From the NCBI GenBank assembly GCA_026119935.1, contig JALRMH010000031.1:1-64000 (forward strand): a stretch of DNA of 64,000 nucleotides. Reading direction: 5' to 3'. The notes under the pieces were generated by a model. That model made no database searches. It had not been told where the DNA came from and saw only the letters and a list, made by a program, of their open reading frames with translations. Both the position numbers and the translations under genes were made by a program. This stretch comes from Endothia cerciana. Lineage: Eukaryota > Ascomycota > Sordariomycetes > Diaporthales > Cryphonectriaceae. How positions within the stretch are numbered: the stretch's first letter is position 1; every line of letters starts with the position of its first letter. Positions 9,956-21,932 of this stretch are shown piece by piece.

Positions 9956-11464
9956 CATATTAATACAGAGCCCAGGCACCATCCCGACCACCTGTGTTTG
10001 CCACTGCAGCTTGGGTCATTGAGAGGAGCTCTTTGAGAAGTTTTCCAATTCACTCACAGCAGTTTGCTTGACCGCGACCTGGTTGATTGCGTCAGCTCGA
10101 TCTTCTTCTGTCTCACTCTAATACTGCTTTATAAAAGTTTTACCCTAGAGCCTGCGTGGAAAAACCCACTCCTGTTGCAGGGGCCATCTGCTACAGAGTC
10201 AGTATGCTGTTTACTTTATCATTCACTAGTATAAGGGGTGCCCTAGCTAGATCCTGGGCATAGGGTTATAAGGTATATAACTTTCATAATATAAGGCTGA
10301 GGACTCAATTAATGAAGCACAAGACACCATTTTTATAGAGGGTTGTGTAGGTTATAAGTGGGAGGGTAGTTGCACTGTTTGAAGCTTATGATAATGGTAG
10401 AGTACTGAACTACGGTTAGGTTAGCGAGAGAGGTAGCATGGTTGCTAAAATGTAATTCAGAGGATGATATAAAAAGTGCCATTGATGACATCATCAGATA
10501 TAACCTCATTCAGTTCCTATGTGTAAGACAAAATAGTAAAGGAGATATTCTCCTTTCCCATCTGCTCTGGTGTCTTATCAACCAGTTTGTTCGTGCTTGT
10601 GTCAAGAAGTCACATATCGGATCTTGGTAAGTAGCAGATAAAGGAGGCTAAGGACTATAGTAGAGGAAAGGAATGGAGACACAAATAGCTCGAATCCAAG
10701 TAACCCTAGAAAATAACCCAGAATATATGGTTCGGCCTGATTTTAGATGCCAGCTGTATTAAAAGCAAGCACTTTTGGAGAGAATCCAACACAGCCCTTG
10801 GCAAGCCCCTGTTCCACTTAGCCCATAGGTTTTACTTACCCTCCACGCCACAGTACCCCATCCATCTTGTTCTGCTACCCAGCGGCTAGATTATTGCTTA
10901 TTCCATTAACCGAAATTTCTCTCCTTGGCAGCTGCGTTGTACAGCGCAAAGCAAGCCGCTATATTGCATCACGCCGTCCTTCCTTGGCGCGCGTAAATTG
11001 CCTCAACACCTACAGAGACTACCATAGCTAACGACACCTAAATATCACCTGAGATACCATTTAGACTACGCTGAATGAGAAAACCCAGCATCGGCGTAGC
11101 GACAGAGATAGAGGCCTCAGGAACCAGAGTTGTAATTGGCCACCGAGCATCCCAGCCCGCTGAGGGCCGTTCGACGTCCCCATCCGCACCTATAACGAAG
11201 CCCTAGTGTATATACCAGTCTACCGGCGCTGCCAGGTCAGAAATCACGAGTAGAGAACTACCTATTAACTAAATGGTCTCTAAAAAACGGGTTGGTGTTT
11301 AAGAGCAAAGCTGAAGGAATCCCCCACAGCAGGAACCTTCAGAATCATTTCCACATTCCTCTTTGTTAGTATCTAGATAAGGGATGAGAGAACCGAACGA
11401 CCATGAACACATCCCACACCCATTTTCCCAAAACAAAAGTTACTTCAGGCTGGGAAAAAGAAGT
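9956..11464. other. Gene-free stretch
   Basis: About 1.5 kb, AT-rich in the first half (10200-10750), with only short frames. A 62-codon plus-strand frame at 10442-10630 matches nothing recognised. It probably holds decayed repeats and the 3' flank of the AAA ATPase gene. Confidence 0.6.
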
Positions 11465-13014
11465 CTACTCATCTCCGTTACTAATCGTGAAATTCGTACG
11501 AGGGCTTCCATCTCGATCAAGTATATTCTTAAGCCAGTCCTCCGTAGCCTGTAGCGCCTTGCGCGGATCATGCTTGTGGCACAGCAGATGACCCTGTGCG
11601 GCTGCCATGCTAACGCGATTGGGTGGTACCGTGTCTGCAAAGACCTCGGCGAGTGATATCAGAGAGTGCTTGTTCCCATCCTCGAGGGCAACCGTCTGGT
11701 TTTCTCTGTACATGGAGAGAAACAGTTGGCGAATCTGATCGCGCGTTGCTAGGTCAAAATGGACTTGCATATCAACCCTGCCGGGCCTGATCAATGCGGA
11801 ATCAAGGGCCTCTGGTGCGTTCGTCGTCATAATCAGGATGCGGCCCTCACGTGACCCGACGCCGTCGATGACATTGAGAAGGCAGACAGCGTGAGGCCTT
11901 TGCGATAGCCGGGCGCATCTTGCATCCCAGGATGGCGGGTCCCTACATGGTTCCGGTGGCCGGACTCCTCCTCGTTGGAGATGCTTCTCTTGAGACCCGC
12001 TGCGTCGATATCCTCAAGAAGAACCATGGACCATTGCGGTAGTTTTGGGAACAGGCTGACCAGTTCCGACTCGGTCAGGCCTGGGTCAACTAGGCTGACC
12101 GAGTAGATCTCCAGCCCGAAGACGCCGGCCAGCGCGAACGCCAGACTCGTCTTGCCCGTGCCCGGCACGCCCGAGAAGAGGTAACCCCGACGATAGGGGA
12201 TCCCGTGCGCGGCGTACCACTTCCGCGTGGCAGGGAGCAGATAGTCATTGATGTCATCCATGAGCTCCCGCTTCTTCGTATCGTCCATGATGACCGTGTC
12301 TAAGCCCCGAGACGGCCGCCGCGTGGACTGCTTCCAGAAGAACTGGCCCCCCAGCCCCACGTACGAGCGGAGGATGCGGGTCCCCGACCTAGACGCGTTA
12401 ACGAACTCGGCTTGAGCTTCCTGGAGGAGATCCCGGATCGGCTTCAGCGAACGGCGCCAGCAGCTGAGGACGATCTTGTTATCTATGTCTATAAAGTTCG
12501 TCCTGAATTCCGTCTCACGCGTCGAGTGCGTGAAGATGAAGAAGGTGCCCCGGTGCCAGAAGGTGTAGCGGCTGGCGGGCAGGAGCCGGATGGGTATCCG
12601 CGCTGCCACGCCTGGGTAGTTTACCATATTGGGAGTGTCTTCCTTGACGCCACCCGAGCTAACTTTCTCGTTATCGTCTCGGAACAAGGGTAGCAGTTCG
12701 TAGTCTTCCTCCGTATTCTGGGGAACGGCCGTCGCTTTGACGGTCCTGGACGTCAGACTGATGTGGTGGATGACCATCCATTTCATGAGGTACTGGTAGA
12801 CAGGGTCTGTGCCTTCGACCTCGACAGAGGAGATGAAGTAGTCGTGGGCGAAGTTGGTCACGAAGCTTCTGGAGAAGTGGAAGATGGTGGAACAGGTAGC
12901 AAGGGCCAGGCCCAAATTCATAATGAGCGCCGTGTCGAAGCCGAGAAGGCCCTTGGTTAGTCTGACCAAGGGAGCTACCGCCCCAGCCACAGGTTGAGAG
13001 TTAACAGGATTCAT
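11465..13014 (-). pseudogene. BCS1-type AAA ATPase, frameshifted
   Basis: The first 378 or so codons read as a fungal BCS1-like AAA protein. They give a hydrophobic membrane segment around residues 25-45, a BCS1 N-terminal-type region, Walker A GVPGTGKT at 282-289 and Walker B VLLEDIDA at 331-338. The frame then slips at about 11880-11886. One G appears to be missing from a TCTGGCCTTCTC-like context, so the conserved GLLN-x-IDG segment is out of frame. The following frame gives LLNVIDGVGSREGRILIMTTN, then PEALDSALIRPGRVD, and runs to a TGA at 11465. No intron borders could bridge the gap. BCS1 itself is a mitochondrial inner-membrane translocase, but fungi have many BCS1-like paralogues of unknown role. 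Either a sequencing error or a recent disabling mutation would explain it; the rest looks unusually intact for a pseudogene. Confidence 0.75.
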
Positions 13015-13918
13015 GAGGAGTGGTTGATGGAAGATGGAGACCTGGTGGTAACTTAAGATTCATTATAGCAGGAGAGCACCTTATACTTATACCTTGGTGG
13101 GTTGCACACTATGGGAACTGTTCAGCAGCATGGTAATCACAGGTCCAATACAGAGCATAAGGAGTTACATGAGGATGCAGGTTGGTTTCAAGATGCATGG
13201 ATCCCTGTAGGTAGAAAGAGCACGTTAGTGGGGTCCCGCATTACCTGGGCGGCCAATAACGTATGCGAGACACTTCTTTGGTATCAATGATCTATGGGTC
13301 CCATCCTTGCCCCCACACCCTAGGCAGAAACAAAGATCAAATGCATATGTGGGTTGAAGCAAATGCAGTACAACCCTCAGGGATTACTTTGGTGCTCGTG
13401 TGGACTAGGATTACGTTGAGGCTCCGCGGGTTTCGGGATATCAAAGTTTTTCAGGAAGGAAAAGGGTCAACATGCTCAAGTTCTGTTCGATTTCCCTCTG
13501 GCGTCAATGCAGCCCATTCTGGACGTCTTCTGGAGTATCGTCGTCAAGTAAAGGGTGTGAGGTGTGGTCGATAGTGTGGAGGAGCTGAAGGGGAGATATC
13601 TGAGGGCCTGGTCAATTATTAGAGACGGCCAGCCCTTAGTGGATCGATCAATGCTCCCTACCTAATTAATTGGGATAATAGGCCGGGGTGAATGCCTTTC
13701 CATTTTGGTGTTAGTGACTGCGGGGTCAGCAGCTGTCACTGACCAGAAACACGATGTTGCCTTGTCAGCATGGCGCCACCTTCGGATCTCATGACTGAAA
13801 CCCGGATACATTAACTACAGCATGTCTGTCTGTCACGGAAACCTGCCTCGAAATATCACGCAAGTTAATTCACTTGCCATCATTTCTTCCTTCCTTGTCG
13901 TAATCACTCACTCATAAC
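13015..13918. other. Divergent intergenic region
   Basis: About 900 bases between the divergently oriented AAA ATPase and VWA genes. No conserved frame was seen. Pyrimidine-rich sequence just before 13919 (CATTTCTTCCTTCCTTG) is typical of fungal 5' leaders. Confidence 0.6.
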
Positions 13919-16084
13919 ATGTCTATCTCGAAAGGGCAGGATACGGCCAGCTCCAACCCAGCAGCGCCGCCAGCTTACTCAAAAACCAACCCAGGCCATC
14001 AGCACAAGAATGCAGTCATCGCGGCAGCAGAAATACGCGCAAAAGATGAGGTGCGGCTGCTCGCTAGCTCCCAGTCCACGAACTGGTGACTGACTCCCAC
14101 ATAGCAAGAAATGCAGCAACTCCTCCAGAACGTCCAGCTCTACTACAATATCTACAACACGGACATTGAGCCACCAGAACACGACACTGAGCTCTACTGC
14201 ACGTGCCCATCATGCGAGTACAGGAGGCGTAAGGTGGCCCGCTATCACGTCCAGGACATCTGGTCAAAGGCGGTCATGTATCCTGGTGAAAAAGCGTACA
14301 ACGACAACAAGCAAATGTTGAACTGGAGCAATCCCTATCGCCTTGGCGTAGTTTCTCCGTATGGATCTGCGTTATCTGGGTCGTTCAGTACGGGTGGCTG
14401 GTTTGGGATGAGGCCGGTTCCGAGATATCATATGCAGGCGATCCAGCAAACAATTAAGCTCAATGATACGCTAAACCGGCAGGCGCAGAGTAATGCCGAT
14501 GCAAGGGAGCCAGTACAGAGTATATGGGATGACGAGGGCATTGTGAGTAGTGCGATGGCAAGCTTACCTCTGGACGATACAAGGCAGCAAACGGGAGCGA
14601 AGTCTGTCCCTGGCCATATGTCGAAACTAAGTCGAGCCAAGGCGTTTCTTCACATCAAGTCTGCCGAGCAGAAAGTGGCCGAGGAGGTACAGTTTCTGAA
14701 AGATTCAACCCTCGCTGAAGAAATAGGTCGCTGGCCCGAGGAGATGTCGAGACAGATAGCGATTGCGTATCAGGAGAAGATGGGCATGGCTGGGAAAATC
14801 GCAGAACTTCGTGCTCATCGACCCATCCAGTATCTGCATCTGCTCAGAGCTGGGTACTTCGAGCCGATTCCGGTGGCTTGGGGTAATAGAGCGTCGAATC
14901 CCCTGAAGTTCACTGTGGATGCTGCGGCGGGTTAGTCTTTCGCCTCGTTCCTTCTTTCGTCTCGCCCATCAGCTAGTCTACCTTTCAGAAAGGCATTGCT
15001 AAATCGTGATCATATTTTTAGGGTGGAGAGGAATTACCCCTGCCTGGCGAGGCTACGAGGACACCGCAGAAGAGCGGTTGTACTGGGTCCTGAATCACCG
15101 CGAGGGCAGCGGGGGTTCGATGCTGAAGCCCGACTTAATCTCGGCGATGAATATGGCCCAAGCCCGGATGGCATCGGCAGTCGAGCCGCCACCGGCATAC
15201 TTTTCCGAAACAGACGTATGCCACATACAACGCAAGTCTGAAGGCTATTCAAGACAGGTCATGCCGCCGCCTTTTCGAGCATTCGATAGTCCGGAAACAG
15301 CAGACGATGATACCATGATTCTGCTCGATGTTTCTGGGTCCATGGACTTTGACCCGGTAAAACCTGTGTATGATCACTATACTATTACGAAATACACAGC
15401 AGGTACTCAACCAAAGAACAAAGGTCATTCTTTCTTGCTCACAAATCATTTGTTTTAAAGCACAATCAGTTGACATCAAGACCAGACGTCGCCAAAGCCA
15501 TTATCCGCCGCTTCACTGACGCCATGTCCAACCACTCCAACAACCACCGGGGCTACGACCTAACCACCTTCTCCACTCACGCTAGGTACATCGGCACCAT
15601 CAACCACCTCAACTTTGACGCCACGTGGCGAAATATCCACATCGGCGGCGGGACGCGGGTCATGGCCGGCTGGCAACTCGTCAAGGACCTGCACTTCCAA
15701 AAGCACTCCGCATCCGCGACGCACCATCCCGTTTACGGTTGGCAAGCCGGGCCGGAGACCCGTACGCTGCGGCTGTTGCTGCTGCTCGACGGCGAGGCTG
15801 TGGATATGGACGAGTTCGAGCTGGATCTGCTGGGACTGTCCTGGGCGCATGTGACGATTTTCCTGATTGGGGTGGATGGGTGTCCGCATCACCATCGACA
15901 TGCGAATGAATTGAAGCGGATTAGTGATTTGAATCACCATGTGTCGTTTGTAGATGCCCAGGGAAATTGTCCGGAGAGGTTCGTGACGCATGAGTTGCTA
16001 AAGAGGCATTTGGGTTATGATATTTCGTTGCGGGAGTTTGAGGAGTTAGAGGAGCTCCCAGCTTATACGGAGGAGCCTATTTAA
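13919..16084 (+). CDS. VWA-domain protein, function unknown
   Basis: Four exons: 13919-14050, 14105-14930, 15022-15423 and 15486-16084, giving 652 residues. Each junction keeps the frame; the last one (AAC AAA G with AC GTC) restores NKDVAKAII, the expected helix after the metal site. The von Willebrand A domain carries a MIDAS motif DVSGSM (D-x-S-x-S type), a later THARYIGTI strand and a GGGTR loop. The N-terminal third has YCTCPSCEYRR, a possible zinc-binding or disulphide pair, and conserved Trp-rich sequence. No signal peptide or membrane segment was seen, so it is probably intracellular. Fungal VWA proteins of this build have no assigned role. The His-rich stretch CPHHHRH is notable. The start is chosen because exon 1 joins cleanly at phase 0. 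Confidence 0.85.
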
Positions 16085-18108
16085 ATCTACATCTAAACAG
16101 GTGAACTTGATAATAATTACCTCTAAGTGTTAAGTAGACAGCAGTCTTATGTCCTGTAAATCCAAAAAGAATAAAGCTCCAAGGCCAATAATTAATATAT
16201 TTGACCCATACCAAGCAGTTTTGCAGTCTTGGTATGACTTTTGCTCCCGCAGTTATTCGACCGCCATTCCACTCTGTCATAATAGAATATCTTCCATTTG
16301 CAACAGGCTTCGCTAATGATTCAAATCTGCATGTCAAGGGGCTTGAGAGCAGCCAGAAGCTTGTTGCGGAGTTCCCAAAGTGATATTCCATTTTGCGAAA
16401 TCGTCGTGAAAGCTCCTGATTATCCCAGCAACGAGTCAAGGCTGTGTAATGCGTGTCTCGGTAGATTGGCGCTGGCTGGCGGAGGTACAACCCGGGGTGA
16501 GCGGCATGGTCCTCCCCCCTTATACGAATATCGATTCAGAGGATTCTTCTACTTTCCTGACGAATGGATCTGCCGGGGTGAAGCGTGTCCTTACCCACCG
16601 GCTTTACGGGTAGATAAACTTGGCTCGTGATGACTGTCGGAGAGCCCTGAGACAAAAGGCAATACCTAGAAGACCTGGAACGTCTGTGTATCAAGCCAGA
16701 CCTAGACTGGATATACAAACCTTAGGGATTAGTCTTACGAGGCTAGACCGGAAGTTTGTATGTCTAACATTTGATGCCCTCTTATCTCATTGGCCAGAGC
16801 CAGGCGCGCCTCCTCCCAGCCGCGGAGAGCATTTCCAGAATATTCCGTGCAATGAGCGGTATTTCTGGATAATCCGCAAGCAGCCGGAGCTGCTGTAGAT
16901 CAGGGCCAACAAAGCATCAACTTTCTGACCTAGATCTTTGTCTTCTTCGGGAGGAGCAGTCAGCTCGTATATACAGTAACCTTTCAGCTTCCAGCAGAAA
17001 TGAAATAGACAGGGTATGATCCATCTATTATTGACAAGGTATGTGTGTGTTGCACCGTGATGATATCAGATATCGCTAACCAATCTCTCTCCGTAATTGA
17101 TGTATGAACCAATTTGAAACACTGGGTTAATCTGTTTCTGAGATTCTTAAACCAACTTCGAACCCTCCGCCTATTCTATTCTGCCCTGCTCTTACTTCTA
17201 CTCCAGATACTCTCTCGAACGAGACAGCGATAGAACAAATACCAAAGCCGAGCAGGGCGGGCTCCCCTACCCATCTCACTTGACTAGTTTAGTCAGGGCT
17301 CGAGTGGTCATGCACAGATAACAGCGATGACAGTGTAGTAATAAAAAAAAATTGAAAATGTTCTACAATTATTTCTATCCGAAGGTAAGCACTCCAAGAT
17401 AATGGGGACACCTCTTTCCCATATGTAAAAAACCAAGTGAGGCCGGCTGTGTCTTCAAAAACAACGCCACCCCCAAGACTACCAAGCCATTCAATACTCC
17501 CAACCCCAGCGAATTCACGCACCTAGCGACACTCTCGAGTCTAGTGATGCTCTCAAGATTTAATATAACGGAGTAATGGTGAAATAACAAGGGAAGTAAG
17601 GGACAAGATGCAGGACAGCATCGAGTAGAGACATGACTAAGTGAACGAGGTGTTTGTTTAGTGCTTTATTCACATTGGATCCTACGCCCGGTTAGATCGA
17701 TCGAGCTCATGCCGAGTTTGCATTATCACAGTATTTAGGTCAAGATATGCGATACCAACGGGTCGCTGATATATTAGCCACGGTCTTTATTGTAAGAAGA
17801 TTTACGACCTCTTCCAAATATGCCATCTGCGTTTCTTTACCGTGTCCACGGTGTGCGCCGTGGAGCTCTGAGGGAGCTTGCCTCTGGTATCTCTTGATGA
17901 TTCCAGAGACTTCGTAAATGCACCACTAATTGAGTCGTTCTGTGCCTCTGGTGTTATTTGTTGCGATCAGGAGCCTCTTGTTGGCCCACAAAGACCCACT
18001 TCTACAGCACGCTATATATATATTCGAGCAACTTCCTTCCTTTTGTCTCTCTTACAATAGAGCAGCACAATACAAGCTGTTTAGTCAACTATCGCTCGCG
18101 CCTGCTCG
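16085..18108. other. Gene-free convergent intergenic stretch
   Basis: About 2 kb between the 3' ends of the VWA and PP1-like genes. It is AT-rich with only short frames. Overlapping frames on both strands at 16077-16898 match no family I know. Nothing else could be supported. Confidence 0.55.
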
Positions 18109-19183
18109 TCACCTTCTTCCATAGGATCGGTTTTCTGCCGGCCTAAGGATCTGAGTACGTCGAGAGAGGAAGGTTAGCCTTCTTTGTTTGGGATACTGGT
18201 ACAATTTGGTTGTCCGAAGGCGGGGTGTGATTGACGGGAAGCTTGGGCGGAACAGCGGTCAGCAAGGCACTTACCTGGAATAAAATCAACAAAGACTCGT
18301 CCACCGTCATTATAGCCCCCGCGTTGTCGAATTCTCCTCTACAGTTTGGCGCTCCGAAGATCGTTACAAGCTGCCTCTCCGCGAAGAACTCATACCCATC
18401 CTTGAGGACTTGGTTTCCTCGCACGATGAGGTCCATGTCCTGTTTTTGCAGAAAAGATGACACAACGTCAGGGCCAAAGGCGAAGCCTCTGGCTAGCTCC
18501 TCGTCGTCGTATAAACCGTTTTCAAACCATCCTACAATGTCCTTGTTTGGGTTGCTGAAAAGAAGATCGGCGAGAAACCCGGAATGGGGTATCTGGTGTT
18601 TCTTGTTAGAGGTCTGCGTTCATCTGGATTCACGATGACAAGAGGCAGTCGGAGAGACTCACGTCAGTCAGTCTGATCAGAAGCCTTATTTGCTCCATAG
18701 AGCGCAGATCAGGGCTCAAGCCGCCGTGCACGCAGAACATCTTACCGCCCACGATTACTGCAACCAGCATACACCTGAACGTATCAATGAAGCAATTCCA
18801 TATGTTTCTATTGTAGCGCTGTATGCATTCGTCATAGAAGCCAAAACTTCTGTTGACCGGCGCGATCTCGTGGTTTCCCCTGAGAAAAAGGAAATTCTCG
18901 GGATACTTAATCTTGTAAGGTTCTAAGGAGGTCGTAGTATTAGCCATGTAGGTCGCCAATGATCTTGATATCTTTGTCTGCATAAAATTGCTATTGATTT
19001 GTTGGGAAGACTCACTTTGAGAGGGGTTTTCAATTCTAAGAGCATTGGCTGCGAGATGAACACCTCCCGGGATTTAGAACAAAGCCGCCTGATCTCGCCG
19101 TCCAGCAATCGAACCTGTTTGCTGGGTCGAGAACCCCGGACCTCCAGCCGCCGGTCTATTATCGAGTCTAGATCGATTTCCAT
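18109..19183 (-). pseudogene. PP1-like Ser/Thr phosphatase with deleted metal site
   Basis: Four exons on the minus strand: 19183-19016, 18977-18663, 18592-18275 and 18150-18109. All junctions are in phase and give 280 codons. Most of the sequence is unmistakably protein phosphatase 1: MEIDLDSIIDR, YKIKYPENF, LRGNHE, HGGLSPDL, FGPDVVSSFLQK, a DGYEFF segment and a C-terminal ILRPAE. PP1 is about 320 residues; here some 35-40 are missing. The GDIHGQYYDLLR segment survives only out of frame (plus 18935-18958) with a stop at its Gln. The next part, including GDYVDRG, is deleted, joining DLLR directly to YKIKYP. RAHQV has become RGNQV, losing another metal-binding His. Thus three or more metal ligands are gone while Asn/His of GNHE and the HGG His remain. 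It is a pseudogene that kept its frame or a pseudophosphatase. Confidence 0.82.
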
Positions 19184-20685
19184 AGGATCTCCCGAGCTTG
19201 TAATGACAGGCTCGATGGTCGGTTTTATGGCAGATTCTGCCTCTGATGTAGAAATCCTCGCTTGTCTTCTGTCTCGCTTTCCTGCTGATCGGGCTGAGTA
19301 TAAATTGGGCTGAATTGATCCATGCTGGGTTCGTGAACCTTAGAAATGGTGTCGACAAGGCTATTGGGCAGCATAATCTGGACGTCGTGTTTGTCCCTAC
19401 GGACTCTCCTGTGTCTTCCCTCAGCTCGGCATCAGGTGAGCGAATAGTATCGACCTGGCATACTGGGTATTTACTTACCCTTTATAGGATGTCCCATCGC
19501 CAACGTACCCCTCGGGAGATATCATCTCAAGGGCGTGGCCAGTCGACCCTTTGGATTGGCCATCTTGGCGAAGTCTGGGGGAGAGGGGACTCTCTTCAAA
19601 GTTATGAGCGCCTATGAGGCCAACTTCCCAACCCGTGTCATCCCGGAGCAGTTACTTAATCGTCTGTAGCTGCGGTCTTTTGTTTTCCACAGCGCTAATC
19701 CAGCTGATAAACCCTAGGCAGGGAGCAAAAGCGCCTGGGTTTCGAATGACATTTCGGTAAACCAATCGCGGCGATCAGCGAAAGATCCGAGAGTCATGGA
19801 CGAAAGAGGCCATTGCACCATTGGTTTGTTCAGAGGGTAGAGACGTTCCTTAAGGGGGGCTGGCCGAGGCCGTACACTGGCCTTTGCACGCCGGCTGATC
19901 GGCCCCCCACCCCTGAGGTGTGCCCCGTTGAAATGAACAATCGTTGTGGCGCAGCATTACGCAACCCATTCGGTGCATCGAAGATCCCCAGTGAAACCTG
20001 TCACGTAATCTTTGCTTATGTGATCGTGACCCGGACTGCAGTGGTTCAAACCTGCAACGAAGGCCGCCTGCGACACGACCTTTTGCGAAGCGGCCCGGAT
20101 GAAGAGGGCCGTCCCCGACCGTTGGGTTGCCAAGCTGACGGGCTTCCCTACGTCGGCTTGCGCGTCGCAAGGTTGGCCAGTGAAGCGACCTTGACCGTTG
20201 TGGCAGCATCTCTGGTAGAAGCCCCAAATTTAGCGAAGAGGTACCCACCTTAATCAAATGAATCCCGTGTTCTGCCAAGTGTGGACAATTCACCCCTATG
20301 TGCGATCCACTTACAGCCAGTCATTCCGCTTCGGGTTGCATGGACTATAGCAATCAGGCAATACGAGATCGCACGCTTCGGGAGATCAACAATTCCCCGT
20401 CGCCATGGGTGGACCGCGGCCAGACCTTGGTCGATGTTTGACGGGGTCAAAACAAACGGCCTTTATAAGTGGCCTCTGGGCGGCCTTTTCCATCCCAGAG
20501 AGACCTTCCTCCACGCCCGCATCTTCGTCACTCTTTGAGAAGACCTCATTCCTGGGTACACATTCGTTTTGCCTTGCCGACAATATATAGAAATATCCCA
20601 TCTCTTAATATAGCCTTCCGACACTCGTTTAGTCCCACCCTTTTTCTACCGTCGCCAGTATTCATTAACACCCTTTACCGTCACA
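19184..20685. other. Divergent intergenic region with candidate GH17 promoter
   Basis: About 1.5 kb between the PP1-like gene and the GH17 gene. Frames at 19813-20538 are short, overlap on both strands and match nothing. A TTTATAAG box lies at 20462-20469, about 220 bases before the GH17 start, and pyrimidine-rich leader sequence runs from 20610. Confidence 0.55.
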
Positions 20686-21932
20686 ATGGTTTGCGTTAAG
20701 AAGAGCGCCTCAGCAGTCGCTGCTGTGGCCACCGCAGGGACCTCAGTCTACCAGGCCTCTACCGGTGTTCCGACAGCCACATCCGCCTATCCAGTTGCCA
20801 CGCCGGCAACTCTCGTTGCCTCCAATTCCTCGACTGTAAACACAACGTCTGCTGTTGCGACCGGGGCGGTGACCGCGGCAAACTCCGGTATCAAGGGATT
20901 CAACTATGCCGCCTTCTTCCTGGACTACACCGCAAAGAAGCAGTCCGATTTTGAGTATGAGTTCCAGCGTGCTCAGGAACTCACCAACACGTCGGGATGG
21001 ACAAGCGCCCGTCTGTACACTATGAGTAAGTATTTCCATGATGTAGTCTCGCCTGCTGCGATGATGCAGGGGGTCCGTTGATCATCCGTCAGTGTAGAAT
21101 ATGATCTGACCTGATCTGCAGTCCAGTACGACACCACCAGCGATCCGATCGAGGCTATCCCGGCGGCGATCTCCACAAACACCAGCCTTCTGCTGGGCAT
21201 GTGGGTATCTGGCAGCACCTCGGCCATCACCAACGAGATTGCGGCCTTGCAAGCCGCAATCACCACGTATGGCACCGACTTCACCGACCTGGTTCAGGGT
21301 ATCTCTGTGGGAAGTGAGGATCTGTACCGTGACGCCGAGGGCGACGCGAGCGACCCAGGCAACACTGTGGACAACCTCATCGACTATATTGCTCAGGTGC
21401 GCACCGCCATTGCCGGCACCGGCCTGGCCAGTGTCCCGGTCGGCCATGTGGACACGTATGACTCCTTTGAGAACGCTACCAACACCAAGATCATCGAGCA
21501 CATCGATTGGATCGGTTTCGACGGTTACCCCTACTGGGAGAGCTCTAACGGCAACGCCATCGAGAATGCCCACGAGCTGTTCTACAACGGCCTCAACAAG
21601 ACCAACGCCATCGCCCAGGGCAAGCCCGTCTGGGTTAGTGAGACTGGCTGGCCTGCGACCGGTGAGAATTACGGCGAGGCTGTAGCTAGCGCCGAGAACG
21701 CCCGAACCTACTGGAAGGAGATTGCCTGCGAGCTCATTGCTTCCAACATCAACCTGTGGTGGTACGACTTGCAGGAGTCCCAGGAGGCCCAGGCGAACCC
21801 CGACTTTGGTATCTTCCCTGCTGGCGACCTGATGACCGTTGAGCAGAGATACGATCTCTCTTGCGTAAGTCCGCCGCCCCTCGTAGAATATAACCCAGCC
21901 TCGCCATGCATATGCTAACCCTGGCATAGTAA
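20686..21932 (+). CDS. GH17 beta-1,3-glucanase-like cell-wall protein
   Basis: Exons 20686-21025 and 21122-21864, plus a third exon that supplies only the stop codon (TAA at 21930-21932 after the intron 21865-21929); 361 residues. The Ser/Thr/Ala-rich residues 10-65 lead into a GH17 barrel: SVGSEDLYR with the acid/base Glu at about 179, WIGFDGYPYW, and VSETGWP with the nucleophile Glu at about 287. The end YDLSC matches the Cys-terminated core of this family. Members cut or transfer beta-1,3-glucan in the wall. The N-terminus MVCVKKSASAVAAVATAG is only weakly hydrophobic for a signal peptide; I see no better upstream ATG. Failure to remove intron 2 would add 17 residues. Confidence 0.85.

Noticed and set aside
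20040..20060. GTGGTTCAAACCTGC, resembling a tRNA B box
   Set aside because: No A box at the right distance and no cloverleaf arms could be folded around it.
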